DNA of 64,000 bases from Parus major (GCF_001522545.3 NC_031781.1:14710010-14774009), one strand, 5' to 3'. Shown: positions 1-11,243, counted from the stretch's first letter. Notes: generated from the letters alone by a model not told the origin. Numbers and translations are program-made.

Positions 1-1889
1 TTCTAAAAATACATTGCTGACATGAGTACCAAAGTTTCTATCCAGACCATTCTCTCAAAGTCTTTTGGTCACTTATGCAAAAACTGGCTCACAATAAAAA
101 GATTTTCTGACCTTAAAGAAGGTCCAAGAATGGACTGGAATTTAGTTTAACTTGCTCATAGTTTCTGCTTTGACTTCTTGAATACAGCCCATTTTTCTGC
201 TTTTCAGTGAGGTATCACTGCTAGAAAGCTTCCGGCAGGGTGAACCACATGGGCCAACCTTATGGGAGTGGAGGCTGCTCCTAAAACCGGGCATTTTGGG
301 CTGCTCACTAACTCAGCTTTCTGGCTATTCTTGTTTGAGATCCAGGGGACTGCACATGTGCCTTACTGCATCTCCTGAACTGTCATGGGACGTTCCTTAA
401 TTAGCTGTAAGAAGTCAAGTAGGGTGCCAGCTGGCCCAGTCTCCTCTGTCATAAAACAGGGGTTTAATATGTTCAAGTTAAGGTGGTTGAGAGAGAGATG
501 CAGGTAAAAACACAAGCCAGCAGGGAAAATGTTTGTGGTTTTTTTGAGGTTTTTTTCATTACTTTACAGATTTTTGAAGAAATGTTTTCTTCCCTTCTCC
601 CATCCCAAGAAAAGAGAGATCAATTTTTCTACATTCCATGAAACTTGGAACAGAAAATAGATTATTTTTAGCTTATTCCCTGGGTACTGTGTAGGCTTCA
701 GTCTTTGGAGTCACTTTGTTCCCAGCTGTAGCAGATACAGGATTTATACAAACCCCAGAGAAGAGAAAAAATTAGGAGGAAGAAGAAAGATTTCAGAACA
801 AGTCTCTTGCTCTTTTCTCCCCCCTTTCTTCCCCTTTCATTCTTCACTTACTGCTGTTCCTGCATTTTAGAAGTTTCCTTCACTTTGGTTCTTCCTCAAC
901 ATGAATTACTCTCTGAAAATACTTTGAATAGATGAGGGAAATATTAGAATTGATTTTAGGATGGGGAAATAAGGCAAAAGGAATAAAATCCTGGGAGGAA
1001 AAGCAGCAGAGATGGTCCCTAGATAGCACAAGAGGCCAGGCTGTAGTCACAGGGTTAAAATACGAAGCCAGACACACACATGTTTGGGGGTGAGACATGC
1101 AGATGGATAAACCGAAGATTTCTGGCTTGCAGGAGGAAAGTCACAGCTGAGCTGGCTGTGGCAAGTGACAATAATGAGCTCCAAGGGTGAAGTTTGGGAG
1201 AGAGCAGAGAATAAAAATGCCCCTGAGGGTAAGATGGCACTTGTGACCGCAGACTTCTGACAATTTCCTAAGACCCTTGGGCAGCTTCACATTGTTATTA
1301 TCCAAAGTGGAGCTGATTTAATCTGCTGGAGATGAGCTCCATCCCAAACACTAACTTGTCTTTTTTCCTTGAAACAGTCCCAGATCCAGTCTGTGTTTAT
1401 CTAGTGAGAAGCCCAAGCATATGTGGTACAGATACAGAGCATGTTTCTATCTTTCTAGCATTTAAATGGTCAGACTTTAATTCTCTATGCAGAGCACAGT
1501 GGGACTGGTTTATTTTCCCATCTCTGAAAATGAGTAAGCAGTTTTTTCTTTCCAAAATTGCTGTAGATGTTGGAAGTGGAATCTGTTATCCTTAAAACCT
1601 TCCTATGTTCATATGTGTACAGAGTCTAGAACAAAAAGACAGTAATGTCCCTGGGGATGTTTGGATTTACAGTTAAGCAATAGAGAGCTGTTTTCTAAAA
1701 TCAATACACAGTAACAAAACATCTGTGTACAGACTTTGGACAGACGTACCTGGGCTCTGACGTGAGGGAACGTGCTGTAGGCATTAATAACAGAGCAGTG
1801 TTGACCACAGCCCTGGGAATTATAGGCAGTGTGGCATTCATATTCACACAACAATGTCTCACTTGTGCTTGGTATTTTAATTTTCTCAG
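1..1889 (+). other. SLC25A26: SLC25A26 intron (3' part)
   Basis: This is intronic sequence before the first visible exon. It ends in a pyrimidine-rich acceptor at 1875-1889. I see no exon, clear repeat or RNA gene. Open frames here lack similarity to the carrier and have no coding character. Confidence 0.8.
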
Positions 1890-1954
1890 GTGGATTTGCA
1901 GCTGCAGTCACCACACCGCTCGACGTAGCAAAAACAAGAATTATGTTGGCAAAG
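1890..1954 (+). CDS. SLC25A26: SLC25A26 coding exon (helix 5, third carrier signature)
   Basis: The acceptor TTTTCTCAG precedes 1890 and the donor GTAAGA follows 1954. The first two bases complete a glycine codon, and the exon then reads [21 protein letters not shown] and ends in phase 0. PLDVAKTR is the third Px[DE]xx[KR]x[KR] signature of mitochondrial carriers; its Pro kink and Asp-Lys pair form the matrix salt-bridge gate in this family. Length is 65 bp. The match to human SLC25A26 is nearly complete. Confidence 0.95.
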
Positions 1955-3335
1955 GTAAGAGGGAAGGAGGCCACCAGACAGGCTGGTGAATGGCCTGGGT
2001 ATTCCAGGCTTTCTGTAGGGTTGTTACAGAATGAAATCCAGCACCTATTAATAATCATTTCTGTTCTTGTCCTAGAAGGCAGGAGTAGATGTAAACAGGC
2101 ACTGCATGCAGAACTAATGAAATTGTTGTGCTCCTTTCCTTGAATGCTTCTCTGGTCCTTTCCCAAAGGAGCTGTCTGAAACAGACTGGGGCTTGTGCTC
2201 AGCTTCCAGAGTCTCATGCAGTGTCTTAAGGAGAAAAGCCCTGTACAGTCAGACATCCAAAGTTAAACTACCCATCAGGGATTTATTCTGTTGTTTTGAT
2301 AATTCTGACTGTGTGTGTATGTCTTTTCTGAGGAGGGCTTGGTACTGGATTTTCTGACATAAAATTTTAAACTATAGATTGTGATGGCCAACATCTGCCA
2401 ATGAGGGCAGAAGGAAGATTGCTTATAAGAACAGTAAGTTTAATAAGTTTAGAAATTTATAGTGAGTCTGGTGTTCCCATCATCATCTCACTGAGCCAGG
2501 GCAGAACTGACAGCTACTGAGCTAAGAGCCCACAGCAGGTAGATGTTCCTAAAACCTGTCCCAGCCCTGAAAAGAGCTGTTGTGTTGGTGAAGGATGGGC
2601 ATTCTGGAGCTTCTCTGGGTGTTTTTTACCCTGTTGCTCCTGTCTCTCATTTTGGGGCGTTTCTTGTTGCTAACATGCACCTCCCCAGCAGAGTCACATC
2701 TGTGTTCACCATGTTGCTGTGTTATCTGTCATTGCTGGGTTGTGTCTGTTGCAGCTTCTTTGTCTTTGGGTAGCGTCAGTGATAAACCTGTAAAAACTGT
2801 GTTTCATTTCTCTCTGCCTCTCTCCTGAGCAACTAGGTAAAGAAATGAGGGTGCTTTGAGACCATTCAGTTTATATTAGTCATTTCACATTAACTAGGTC
2901 ACACATGGAATTTAAGTCCTGCTGTTTGTCCTCTGTTTTGCACTCAAGACAATTTTCACATGCAATATACTACTCAGGGTTTGAGGGTTTTTTTGTTTTT
3001 AAATCTAAAGAAGCACCAAAATCACTTGGTGCTGTGAGAGTGGGTTTTTATTAAGGTCTTACAGTATCAGCTGGTAGATGCAGAGCTGAAGGGACTGGGT
3101 GCCCAGTTCTGAACTAACCAACTCTGTGACCTTGATTGTTTTGTTCTTCTGTGCCTCTGTTTCACTTTCCACCCTTTTTTTCATTCCTGGAGATGAGAAG
3201 CTTTTGCCTGTGCTTGGGGTAAGGAGATCATTAGGATATCTGTAATTCCTGTCATGTAGTACTAACCAGGGACAGGAGCTCAGTAAATAACTAAACCTCT
3301 GCCAACACTTTCCAATCTCTCTCTCTGTGGTGCAG
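1955..3335 (+). other. SLC25A26: SLC25A26 intron
   Basis: The intron is GT-AG bounded, 1,381 bp, with a CT-rich acceptor tract near 3308-3335. It is T-rich in the middle (2540-2830). I recognise no repeat or exon in it. Confidence 0.85.
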
Positions 3336-3409
3336 GCTGGTTCCAGCAACGCCAGCGGGAACGTGCTGGCTGCCCTTGGTGGCATCTGGAGGACACAAGG
3401 CCTGTCAGG
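3336..3409 (+). CDS. SLC25A26: SLC25A26 coding exon (loop between helices 5 and 6)
   Basis: The acceptor GTGCAG precedes 3336 and the donor GTAAGG starts at 3410. The 74-bp exon begins in phase 0 and leaves two bases for the next exon. It encodes AGSSNASGNVLAALGGIWRT followed by QGLSG, the amphipathic matrix segment with the W/R-x-Q-G-L pattern typical of carriers before the even-numbered helix. Confidence 0.95.
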
Positions 3410-4789
3410 GTAAGGACGTGCTGCACCTCAGGGGTTGTGTTGTCTGTGTGTTTTAGGGGGTGTGAGAGGATGGGATGGGATCTGTTTACATTTAAATACT
3501 GGCACACAGAAAAGCCTTTTGATTGCTGCACACCTGGGCAGGGAGCAACAGTTGGGTAGCCACAAACAAGTCCCTCAGGGAGGTTGAGTGTCCTCACCTT
3601 AGCCCTGGCTGAGGGCAATGTCCAGGGAAGAGCACAGAAAAGGGACATTGTTGGGAGTATATCCCTTGGCCTTGAGTATGTGCCCCTGGATTTTTGCAGT
3701 GTGGAACCCATTGCAAAAGTGCAAGTTTTCTGAGCCTGGCTTGAGTACAAAGAGTAGGTCTGAGCAGCCACAGAGCAGCTCTCCGAGGCTTTCCTGCTGT
3801 AGCCAGAGTTTGGAAATGTTCTGGGCTTTCCTCTGACCAGCTGTGGAAGTCTGAGGTGATGTCCATCTAGTCTCTTTAGTGTCTCACTTTGTCCAGTTCT
3901 GAGACACAGAATTGCTCTCCTGGCCTTGGAGCAGTGTGGGAAGATGGAGTCTTCTGCTAGTGTTTCTAGAATGTTTAGAGGTGTCAAAATTATTATTGAT
4001 TTTTACTGACACTGCTTCATTTACACCACCTTGTCCTCTTTGGGTGCATATACCAGTAGTTGTATAGTAGTTATACCAGTAGTTGACCTCTGAAAGTGAA
4101 TATATGTCTTAACTTCTCCAGTCCATGAAGTTCAGCCTGTGCTTCCTTCAGTAGGGCCTGGAAGAGAAATGGAGGGATTTTTGGAAGCTTGGGGATTTTT
4201 CTTGTAGTTTTCTCTATGTTTTTAACCCTCCCACTCTTTCAGGGCATTGTTCTAACCTTTGTTGCCCAAAGCACTGTGCACAACGCAGCTTTGCAGGGGA
4301 CAGCTTTCTCTGAACATCTGATCTCTGCTTGCCCAGATAATAAAAGTTCAACCCTCTTTCTACACATGTGGGAAATAATTCAAAACAAATTGCAGGAAGT
4401 TCCTGAACACTGATTCCAGGAAGGCATCCAGCTGTGCCCCCCAGCAGCACTCAGGGATGGGCTGTCTCAGGTTTGCCTGAGACAAGGTGATGTGGCAGCA
4501 GATGAATTTTGGGTCCTGCATGGCTTTGTGGACCCTTAAGGCATGTTTTGAAAGGGACTGGAAGAAGTGAGGCCATGTCTGCTGTTAGTGGAAGTTGAGC
4601 TCTGAAGGGTGTGAAGAGGCATGGATTTGACTGAGGAAACTTCCCCCATCCCCCAGCTAACAGCAGAAAGTGAAAATGTATGTTTGTCTTCTTTTCAGGG
4701 TGTTTCAGCAATGCCCTTTTCTAAACAACCCAGAATTAATCTCTGCCCAAAGATAGCACCAATGGACTAGGACCAAAGGGAACACAATT

Positions 4790-5015
4790 TAGTTGAAATC
4801 AAAACAATAAGAGATTTGGAGAAAAAGTAACATGTAAAGGAGGCCAAGCTGCGTCAGCTGCGAGGAAAAGGAAGAAAGTCTTGGGAAAAATAAACGCAGA
4901 GGCTGCCATGCCTGCTGCCAATTATAAATCTATTAATCAAAACCAATAAAAATGTCGGGCTTTTTTGGCCAGTTACAACATGACATGATTTATGGCTCCT
5001 CTAATAAATCTCGTA
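4790..5015. promoter_or_regulatory. Candidate conserved non-coding element
   Basis: This AT-rich block stands out from its GC-richer surroundings. It carries several homeodomain-type cores (AATTATAAATC, TTAATCAAAACCAATAAAA, ATGATTTATGG) and a TGCGTCAGC motif resembling an AP-1/MAF half-site, with no coding potential. Its texture is that of vertebrate conserved elements. No alignment was possible, so this is inference only. Confidence 0.25.
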
Positions 5016-5956
5016 CTTGAAGAGGAGGAATTCTGAGGGCAGAAAGACGCATTGCTTATTGCCACCTTATTAAAACCAGAGCACAGGGCTCAGCTTCCTG
5101 GTCTGCACCTAGTAAATCCCTCTGCTTCACGCCAAGAAATTCCACATCCCTTTCTGTCCAGGGAGAGCCAGGACTGTGGCAGGGGTTGGGATGGGGTGAG
5201 AGGATCTGTGAACCTCTTTGCTCTTGCCAGCAGGGTAGAGGAATCATTCACAGGAGAGGGAGTTTGCATCTTGTCTGACAGCTTTTCACACAAGGAGACA
5301 GTGGTGTTTGAAAGCCATGGCTGAAGCTTCTTGTTGAGAAACACGAGGGTTATTGGAGTGGTAATGCTCTTGGTGAGGTGTCCTGTGTGGAGTTGGGGAT
5401 GGAGCTGGTAGTATTGCAGCAGGTGTCCTGTTCCTCCCATGAGCTTCCTGGTCAGAGTGGAACTGGCACGTGTGAGGTACCGATTTAATTTTGAAATAAT
5501 ACTCCCTCGACATAGTTTAGTTTTATTTGTTGAAGTATGGATTATGAATCTCGATTTCAGTGGAAAAATACCAGAAGGGCACATGCCTCAGCAGTAATGG
5601 CACATGCAGAGAGAAAGTCTCTGTTGCTGGGCACCCCCCTCGGAGAGAATTCTCTTTGGGAAGTAGAGAAAGGTCCTGTCTTTGGGGGAATTTCACCTGG
5701 CAGCCAAGCAGAGGGAGGGAGCTTCCAGCACCGAGCTGCAGGTTGAGCTGTGGGGTAACCCTGCTGCAGGAGGAGACTCATGAACCTATCAAAGAGCTAT
5801 GGGAGGAGCTATGGGGTATAAAAGCCACTATAAACTGCCTCACTGAAGCTCGTTGTGTGCCATTTATCAGCTGCCCAAGGCCTCCCCTGAGCTCTGGACA
5901 GGCTTTGTGGCTGGGCCTGGGCCCTGTCTTCGCTCTCCTGCCCAGCCTGTGCTCAT

Positions 5957-6068
5957 CCTGCTTAGTGTCCTCTCCTTACAGTCCTGCTCAGTGTCCTCTC
6001 CATGCAGTCCTGCTCAGTGTCCTCTCCATGCAGTCCTGCTCAGTGTCCTCTCCATGCAGTCCTGCTCA
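5957..6068. repeat. 26-bp minisatellite, about 4.3 copies
   Basis: The unit starting CCTGCTCAGTGTCCTCTCCA recurs at 5957, 5983, 6009, 6035 and (partial) 6061, exactly 26 bp apart. The last complete copies are identical and the first has three or so changes, which suggests recent local expansion. It sits in the last intron of SLC25A26. Confidence 0.95.
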
Positions 6069-6343
6069 CCCCCTGTGTCCCTGCCTGTTCCCTGATGCCC
6101 AGCCATGCTGTTCCCCACAGCCAGGCCCCGCTGGCTGCTGTGCAGAGCACAAGCTGCCCACACAGAGAGCTCAGTGCAGAGCTGTAGCCAGAGGAAAGCA
6201 GTGGTTTGTCTCAGTATGGTCACCTCCTTGGTCCAGAGGGTACTTCTTAGGTTTTGTGGCCAAGCACACAGTGGTTTTTTTGGCACTGGCCCCTCTGAGC
6301 TGCATTGCCTTACCCTCTTTCCCAGGGAAAAGCAGTAGGATCA

Positions 6344-6472
6344 GCACCTCTGGAAGTGTTCAAAACGTGTGTAACTGTGGTGCTTGGGGACATGGGTTAG
6401 TGGTGGGCTGGGCAGTGCTGGGTTGTTTTGGACTTGTCCTTTTTCAACCTAGATAATTCAATGATATGAAGG
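6344..6472 (+). mobile_element. CR1 LINE 3' fragment
   Basis: The segment reads like the terminal part of avian CR1: CCTCTGGAAGTGTTCAAAA, GGGGACATGGGTTAGTGGTG, then a diverged CTTTTTCAACCTAGATAATT and an ATTCAATGATATG tail that matches the ATTCTRTG terminal repeats. It is heavily 5' truncated and diverged. Confidence 0.8.
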
Positions 6473-7950
6473 GTAACTGCAGGGGTCCTGTTAGTCTCCT
6501 GTTAGGAGCTGAGGAGTGGCAGAGTGCCAGGTGAAATCTCCAGACAGACCAAATCCAACTAGACAGCAGACCTCTGCCCACCAGAGCGGTTTCTGATGGG
6601 GCCAGCAGAAATAAACCCAATTTGTTTCATCTGCTGATGGAGGCAGGCGTGGCCCAGCAGAGACCAGTTTGGATCAGACCTGCCACAGAGCTCTGCTCTT
6701 TGGATTTGGGACCTTCCTGCAGCTGTTCAGCTCTGCCCTCACACAGAAAGGGAGCCCATGGGGGAAGCATGGATTGGAGAGGCCACAGGTGGCAGGTGGG
6801 AGCAGGAAACGGGGAGAAGCAGGGCCAGGATTCTTGGAAGTGATGGTTAGTAATACGGGTTGCCAGGGATGCAGCTTCTGGGTAACTCAGTTATGGGCCC
6901 CTGTTTGTGTAATAGCTGTGTCTCGAGTGGGCTGTTCTGGAAACAAATGTCTGCCCCTGCTCCCGTAATGAGGCTCCCTAATTCCGCAGGAGAGGGATGC
7001 TGTGTGCTGCTCCCTAGGATTTGCCCTATCAGTGCTCTGTCCATACATGCCTTGTACAAATTACTCTGTTTTAAAGCTGTCATTATGGTAATAGGCCCAA
7101 TTGCTGTCTAGTAAAGCCATAAAATGTTTCCATCTGCCTGTGTGCTCCAGGCTCCTTAGCAGAGCTCATTACTGCCAGAGGTTTCCCTGTGCAGCAGGAG
7201 CAGGGAGCTCCTGAGCAGCCAGGTCTCACAGGAATCACAACGTGTCCCTCTCTGGACACGCTCCTCACAGGGACCAGAAAGTGTTTGGGAAAGCCAAGGA
7301 CAGGATCCCTGTGGAGCTCAGCCAGGCTGAGTGCCATAGATCTGGAAGGGGGTTTCTCCACAAAGGAAGCCTGTAATCCTCTGGGAGGATACACTGGCCT
7401 GTCCTGAAGTTGCTAAACCATCTGTGAGTTTAGATGTGTCAAACAATTGGCTTTGCATAAGTTCCCTGTTAATTTCAAAGGACGATGAAGATCATGAAAT
7501 GGGTGGCAGCTGAAGGCACCACAAATGGAGTATTTCTGCTCCCTCACGGCTGTTGTGTGTTCCTGGGAACGAGCCACTGCAGTGAGCAGGGCTGTCTCTG
7601 CAAAGGGGAGCCCCTGGCCCAGAGAGGCTGGTGGGGGCAGTGGAGGACAGGATCTTCCCACCTGTCTGCAGCTCTTGGTGGGCATGAGCCTGAGCTCCCC
7701 TTTGCATTGGCCCATAATGGCCTCCTGCCTTTTCCTTCTGCCTCAGCCCTTTCCCGAGGAGTGTGGAGAGGGGTTAAAAACAGCAAGCCTTGGGAGTGCT
7801 GTGTTGGGGAAGTCCAGACAGATTCCTTCAGTGAGCAGCAGAGTGGGATTTAAGAAACCAGCAAGAGAGAGTTTTTCTTGGCTTTGTTTTCCGAAGCCCC
7901 TGCCTCCACTCCCCGCTCATCCTCTCCAACTGCCTTTCCTTTGCCTTCAG

Positions 7951-8047
7951 CTTGTTCGCAGGTGTTGTCCCACGGATGGCAGCCATCAGCCTGGGAGGCT
8001 TCATCTTCCTGGGGACATACGAGAAGACTCGGCAGCTGCTGCTGTGA
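7951..8047 (+). CDS. SLC25A26: SLC25A26 terminal coding exon (helix 6)
   Basis: The acceptor TTCAG precedes 7951. The first base completes GGC, and the exon reads [19 protein letters not shown], then [12 protein letters not shown], and stops at TGA (8045-8047). FAGVVPRM is the conserved even-helix entry found in carriers. The protein ends three leucines after KTRQ, so it is a few residues shorter than human, which continues after the same leucines. Confidence 0.95.
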
Positions 8048-8410
8048 GCCAGCCCGGCCGCTCCTGCTGGGGGAGAAGCCACCGAGCCGCAGGAGGAGTC
8101 GGGCTGGGAGCAGCGCCTTCCTCCCGCAGCCCTCACAGCAGCTGTCCCGCAGGCTGAGAGCCACTCTCCCTGCTAGAGAAAAGTAAATCCTCCAATAATC
8201 CAGTTTCCCAAACATGAAATTTTCCTCCGTGGAAAGTAGGTGAAGTCATTGTGAAGAGTTGTGCCAAAAAAGCAATGTTTGGGGGGTAAACAGCTAATTA
8301 CGATGGCTGCAAAAGGCATTATTAGAACTCCTGCAGGGAAAGTGTTTTGGAAAGCTCTGGCTTGGGGGCTGAGTGGGAAGGCTGAAATAAAGCAAGTTTT
8401 CATCATTCAG
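8048..8410 (+). other. SLC25A26: SLC25A26 3' UTR (short form)
   Basis: Sequence from the stop codon to the region just after the first canonical AATAAA. It starts GC-rich and becomes AT-rich. Weaker or later AATAAA motifs occur at about 9506 and 9823, so a longer form is possible. The end is inferred from the signal, not from transcripts. Confidence 0.6.
8386..8391 (+). terminator. SLC25A26: Polyadenylation signal AATAAA of SLC25A26
   Basis: A canonical AATAAA lies 339 bp after the stop codon, followed by CA dinucleotides and then a GT-containing stretch within 30 bp. Confidence 0.6.
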
Positions 8411-9967
8411 TGGCACCTGCTTCGTAACAGGGGAGGGGAAGGGGCTGATAGAGTTACAGCCTGCTGCCCTCCAACAGCACCGAAAGGATTCCGGCTTGGG
8501 AGAGATCTTTGTAAAAGACAATAATCCATTTGTTTCTGATTCGAGCTGTATTTGTGGAAGTTTATATTCCTGTTTATACCTACAGGTGCTCAGCAAGCAT
8601 TCCTGTGTGGGAGCCAGTGCAGCTTTATTAATCACACTCATATTTCTCCAGTAAAAGCACAGGCTTGTATTATTTTACAGCTGTGCTTGTGCAAAGACAT
8701 GGAGCTCTGCCTTCTTTTGGTCTTCATCCCTCAGCTTCTGAAGCAGCAGGAGGATGGAAGTGCTGAAGCCTGGGAGGGAAGCTGGGAGGGCAAGGCAGGG
8801 AGAACATCAGAGTTCTGCTGATGTAGGGGTGGATCCTGAGGGCTCGTGGGGGGCTGCTGGCAGTCAGAGCAAAATTCTGCTGCTGTTCTCATGTAGGAAA
8901 CAGAAGCTGCAGCAGCCAAAATGGTGTGGGGATGAGTGTGATGAAAAGACCTTATTGGAATTACTCAAAATTATCATCCAAAATAATTATTAAACAGCAC
9001 AGGCTGGATGTTTTATTACACTGCTGTCCATGACAGAGCAGGAAGACTTTTTAGAGGCCAAAACTTAGAAAATAATTGGCAGACAAGTAAAACATACAGA
9101 ACAAAGGACATAATTCTTTAAAATAATCTTCAGTTAAAATGCAGAATTCAGCCAAGTCCCATATTGGCTGGTGGGTAATGCTACTCGTTACCATGGCTTG
9201 GTGTAGCTGTGCTTCCTGCCACTTGGAGGCTGTTTTATGACATTCTATATATATATGTATCACATCCAATTTTAGGGGCTGGGGGGGAGGGAGATTTATT
9301 ACTCAGTCTAAAAATCTATCACATTTTCTCTTGAAGCTCTTTAAACATGGTGAGGGGGTTAGTAGTGCAGTTGATGCATTTAATTACTTGAGCTGTAAAT
9401 AATCATCTTTATGTCATTGGGTCCAAATGGTGCATTTCTTGTTGTTTTTATTTAATATTGCAGAATCAGTTTTTGTCATCACTTTTTTTTTTTTCTTTTA
9501 AATTAAAATAAAAAACTCCAACCAAAACCCAACAAAACCCAACCAAGCAGCCAAATTGTTTTAACCAACCAAATGGTGGGAGTGGACAGACCTCAAGTGA
9601 TTCCCTTTCCTCTGTGCCAGTGGAGACGCTCTGCACAAGAAGGCCAAAGGTACCTGGGAATGGCAGCAGGCAAGGGAGAGCAGCAGGTGGCTGGTTTGTC
9701 TAATCAGGGTGTAAAAATAATTTTAGTTTGGGGAGTGTGGGGAGAAAAATAGACCAAGAAATGCCTTGGTTCCCCTATGACTTTGCTTTAAGTTTTAGCA
9801 ATGTTTTATTTCAAGTTCACCAAAATAAAATAAAAAACCTAATTGTAGCCCATTACTGGGATGAAGTGGGGAAACAAATTTCAGGCCAGGCACCAGCCTG
9901 TTATAAGTGACCTTTTTATTAAGCCTGGGAGGTTAATTAAAGTTGCTATTACTGAAGTGTTAATTAA

Positions 9968-10545
9968 TGTTATGGGTTACAAAGTTACAAGAGGTAAATG
10001 TTAATTATGTCTGATTATGATATAAAGTTGTCAAGATGATGGTTGGTATTACTGTTAATGACTTTGGTTTATTTGGGATTGAGACTGGGTTGGGGTCTGG
10101 AGATTGGAATATGGTGGATTAGTAAGAAATATCGAGGCTTGTAAGGGCCTGGACTGGTAGAAGAAAAGAACATTCCAGAACATGAGGTAATGAAGGGCTT
10201 GTCAATACCTTAAGTGATGACTGGAAGAAGCATCCACCAATCACACAATGCCTTGAGAAAACGCTTGGAGCGGGATGAGCACTGTTCTAGACCAATCATG
10301 GCCCGGGAAAGCGGCCAGTCCCAAAGAGGATCCCAAACGGACCAATCCAGGACTTGGGGAAGGGAATAAATCAGGGTGTTGGCTCATATCTGAGGTTATT
10401 TCATTGGAGAAGCGTGTTTGTGGTGTTGTTATCCTGATTTGTAGGGTGGAGTACACAAGCTTAGCTTGGTCTCCCTTCGGCCATTGTTCACATTTAATAA
10501 ATGAGCCAGACTTTTCTCCTCCATCAGAAAGTCTCGTTTATAACA
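9968..10545 (+). mobile_element. Solo LTR of an endogenous retrovirus
   Basis: The 578-bp element starts TGTTAT and ends ATAACA, a perfect 6-bp inverted pair with the TG...CA ends of LTRs. Three CCAAT boxes (10237, 10292, 10342) are followed by a TATA-like GGAATAAATC near 10363 and a polyadenylation signal AATAAA at 10496-10501, which is the U3-R-U5 order in + orientation. No gag, pol or env sequence is next to it, so it is a solo LTR. The flanks (ATTAA before, ATTCT after) share only three of five bases, so a target-site duplication is not clean. I cannot assign the family. Confidence 0.8.
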
Positions 10546-10923
10546 ATTCTCTTAAAACCTCTCCCAATTTTGAAAAATGTTAACTCCTAGATGTGTTAAG
10601 AAACTTTAAGCATTCTCAGACAACGTGCTTTATACCAAAAGCGAAAACTTCAAGGAGAACATAGTTTTTATTTTTTAAAAAACATACAGAAACTGAATTG
10701 AGATTTTTAGTTAAAGGAGGAATTCAGGCTTATCTCCAAAGCTACCTCTGGAATTTCCATCTAGGGTGGGGTTGGGGTTTGGGAACACCAGAGGTGTTCA
10801 ATATTGCAGCTGGGCCTGGTGTTGTCCTGGCCCTGTTTTTACTTGCACACATGCACACACCCCTCATCTGTTGTGTTCTCACTGCCAAGATAGGGGGACT
10901 TGCCAGATTGTAATGCAAACTGA

Positions 10924-10930
<7 letters not shown>

Positions 10931-10977
<47 letters not shown>
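10931..10977. repeat. (TA)n microsatellite
   Basis: 47 bp of uninterrupted TA dinucleotide, about 23 copies, preceded by CATACA. Probably length-variable. Confidence 0.98.
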
Positions 10978-10980
<3 letters not shown>

Positions 10981-11243
10981 GTGTATTTCTTAAAAGTTCG
11001 GGTATTGTATTTTTCAACCCAGCCCCAAATTCCACGCCCTCCACATGTCAGGCTGTCAGAGCCTCATGCTGTTCCCCAGGATCTCGTGGCCCAATTTTAA
11101 GAGCAGGTACTTTGGCAGTTAATCTCCATTTTCATGAAAGACAAAAAAGAGATGTAGCAATGGATTAGAATTTTATTTAATTTTCAACTGAAACTCCCAA
11201 AAGCTCACTCTCAACAAATCAGCCGTAATATTATAAATGAACC

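Larger units (their letters stand above)
3410..7950 (+). other. SLC25A26: SLC25A26 last intron
   Basis: This intron is 4.5 kb. It holds a candidate conserved non-coding block (4790-5015), a 26-bp minisatellite (5957-6068), a short CR1 3' fragment (6344-6472) and a second AT-rich block near 6880-7130 that may be conserved. The acceptor tract is CCTTTGCCTTCAG at 7938-7950. The long open frames in the GC-rich part (for example 5560-6456) are not coding: they run through the minisatellite and the CR1. Confidence 0.85.
1..8410 (+). other. SLC25A26: SLC25A26 gene body, 3' part only
   Basis: The product imports S-adenosylmethionine into the mitochondrial matrix in exchange for S-adenosylhomocysteine, across the inner membrane; this role is known from the family. 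The window shows three coding exons that join in phase (2 bases completing a codon, then phase 0, phase 2, stop). They encode the third carrier repeat: helix 5 with the signature PLDVAKTR, the matrix loop, and helix 6 ending in a short C-terminus. The sequence follows the human SLC25A26 C-terminus closely (for example [19 protein letters not shown] and [15 protein letters not shown]). The preceding coding exon, which should end just before GGFAAAV, is not in bases 1-1889, so the gene continues off the left edge. Its neighbour LRIG1 lies tail to tail, as in human, which supports orthology. Confidence 0.95.
8411..11224. other. Convergent intergenic region, SLC25A26 to LRIG1
   Basis: This is the space between two gene ends that face each other. 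It holds AT-rich unique sequence (8540-8700 and 9290-9480, the latter with homeobox-like TTTAATTACTTGAG), an A/C-rich simple tract at 9500-9560, a solo LTR (9968-10545) and a TA microsatellite (10931-10977). I see no coding frame of merit. Confidence 0.75.

Noticed and set aside
1609..2256. 215-codon open frame on the minus strand
   Set aside because: It is antisense to the SLC25A26 exon at 1890-1954 and has no recognisable domain.
3280..3987. 235-codon open frame on the minus strand
   Set aside because: It overlaps the SLC25A26 exon at 3336-3409 on the opposite strand; no domain or splice support.
5560..6456. 298-codon open frame on the + strand
   Set aside because: It runs through the 26-bp minisatellite and a CR1 fragment within a SLC25A26 intron, and has Cys/Ser/Pro-rich composition without any domain.
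9963..10550. Five-base target-site duplication around the LTR
   Set aside because: ATTAA and ATTCT agree at only three positions, so I do not claim one.
10275..10583. 102-codon frame within the solo LTR
   Set aside because: It crosses the LTR end and has no retroviral protein likeness.
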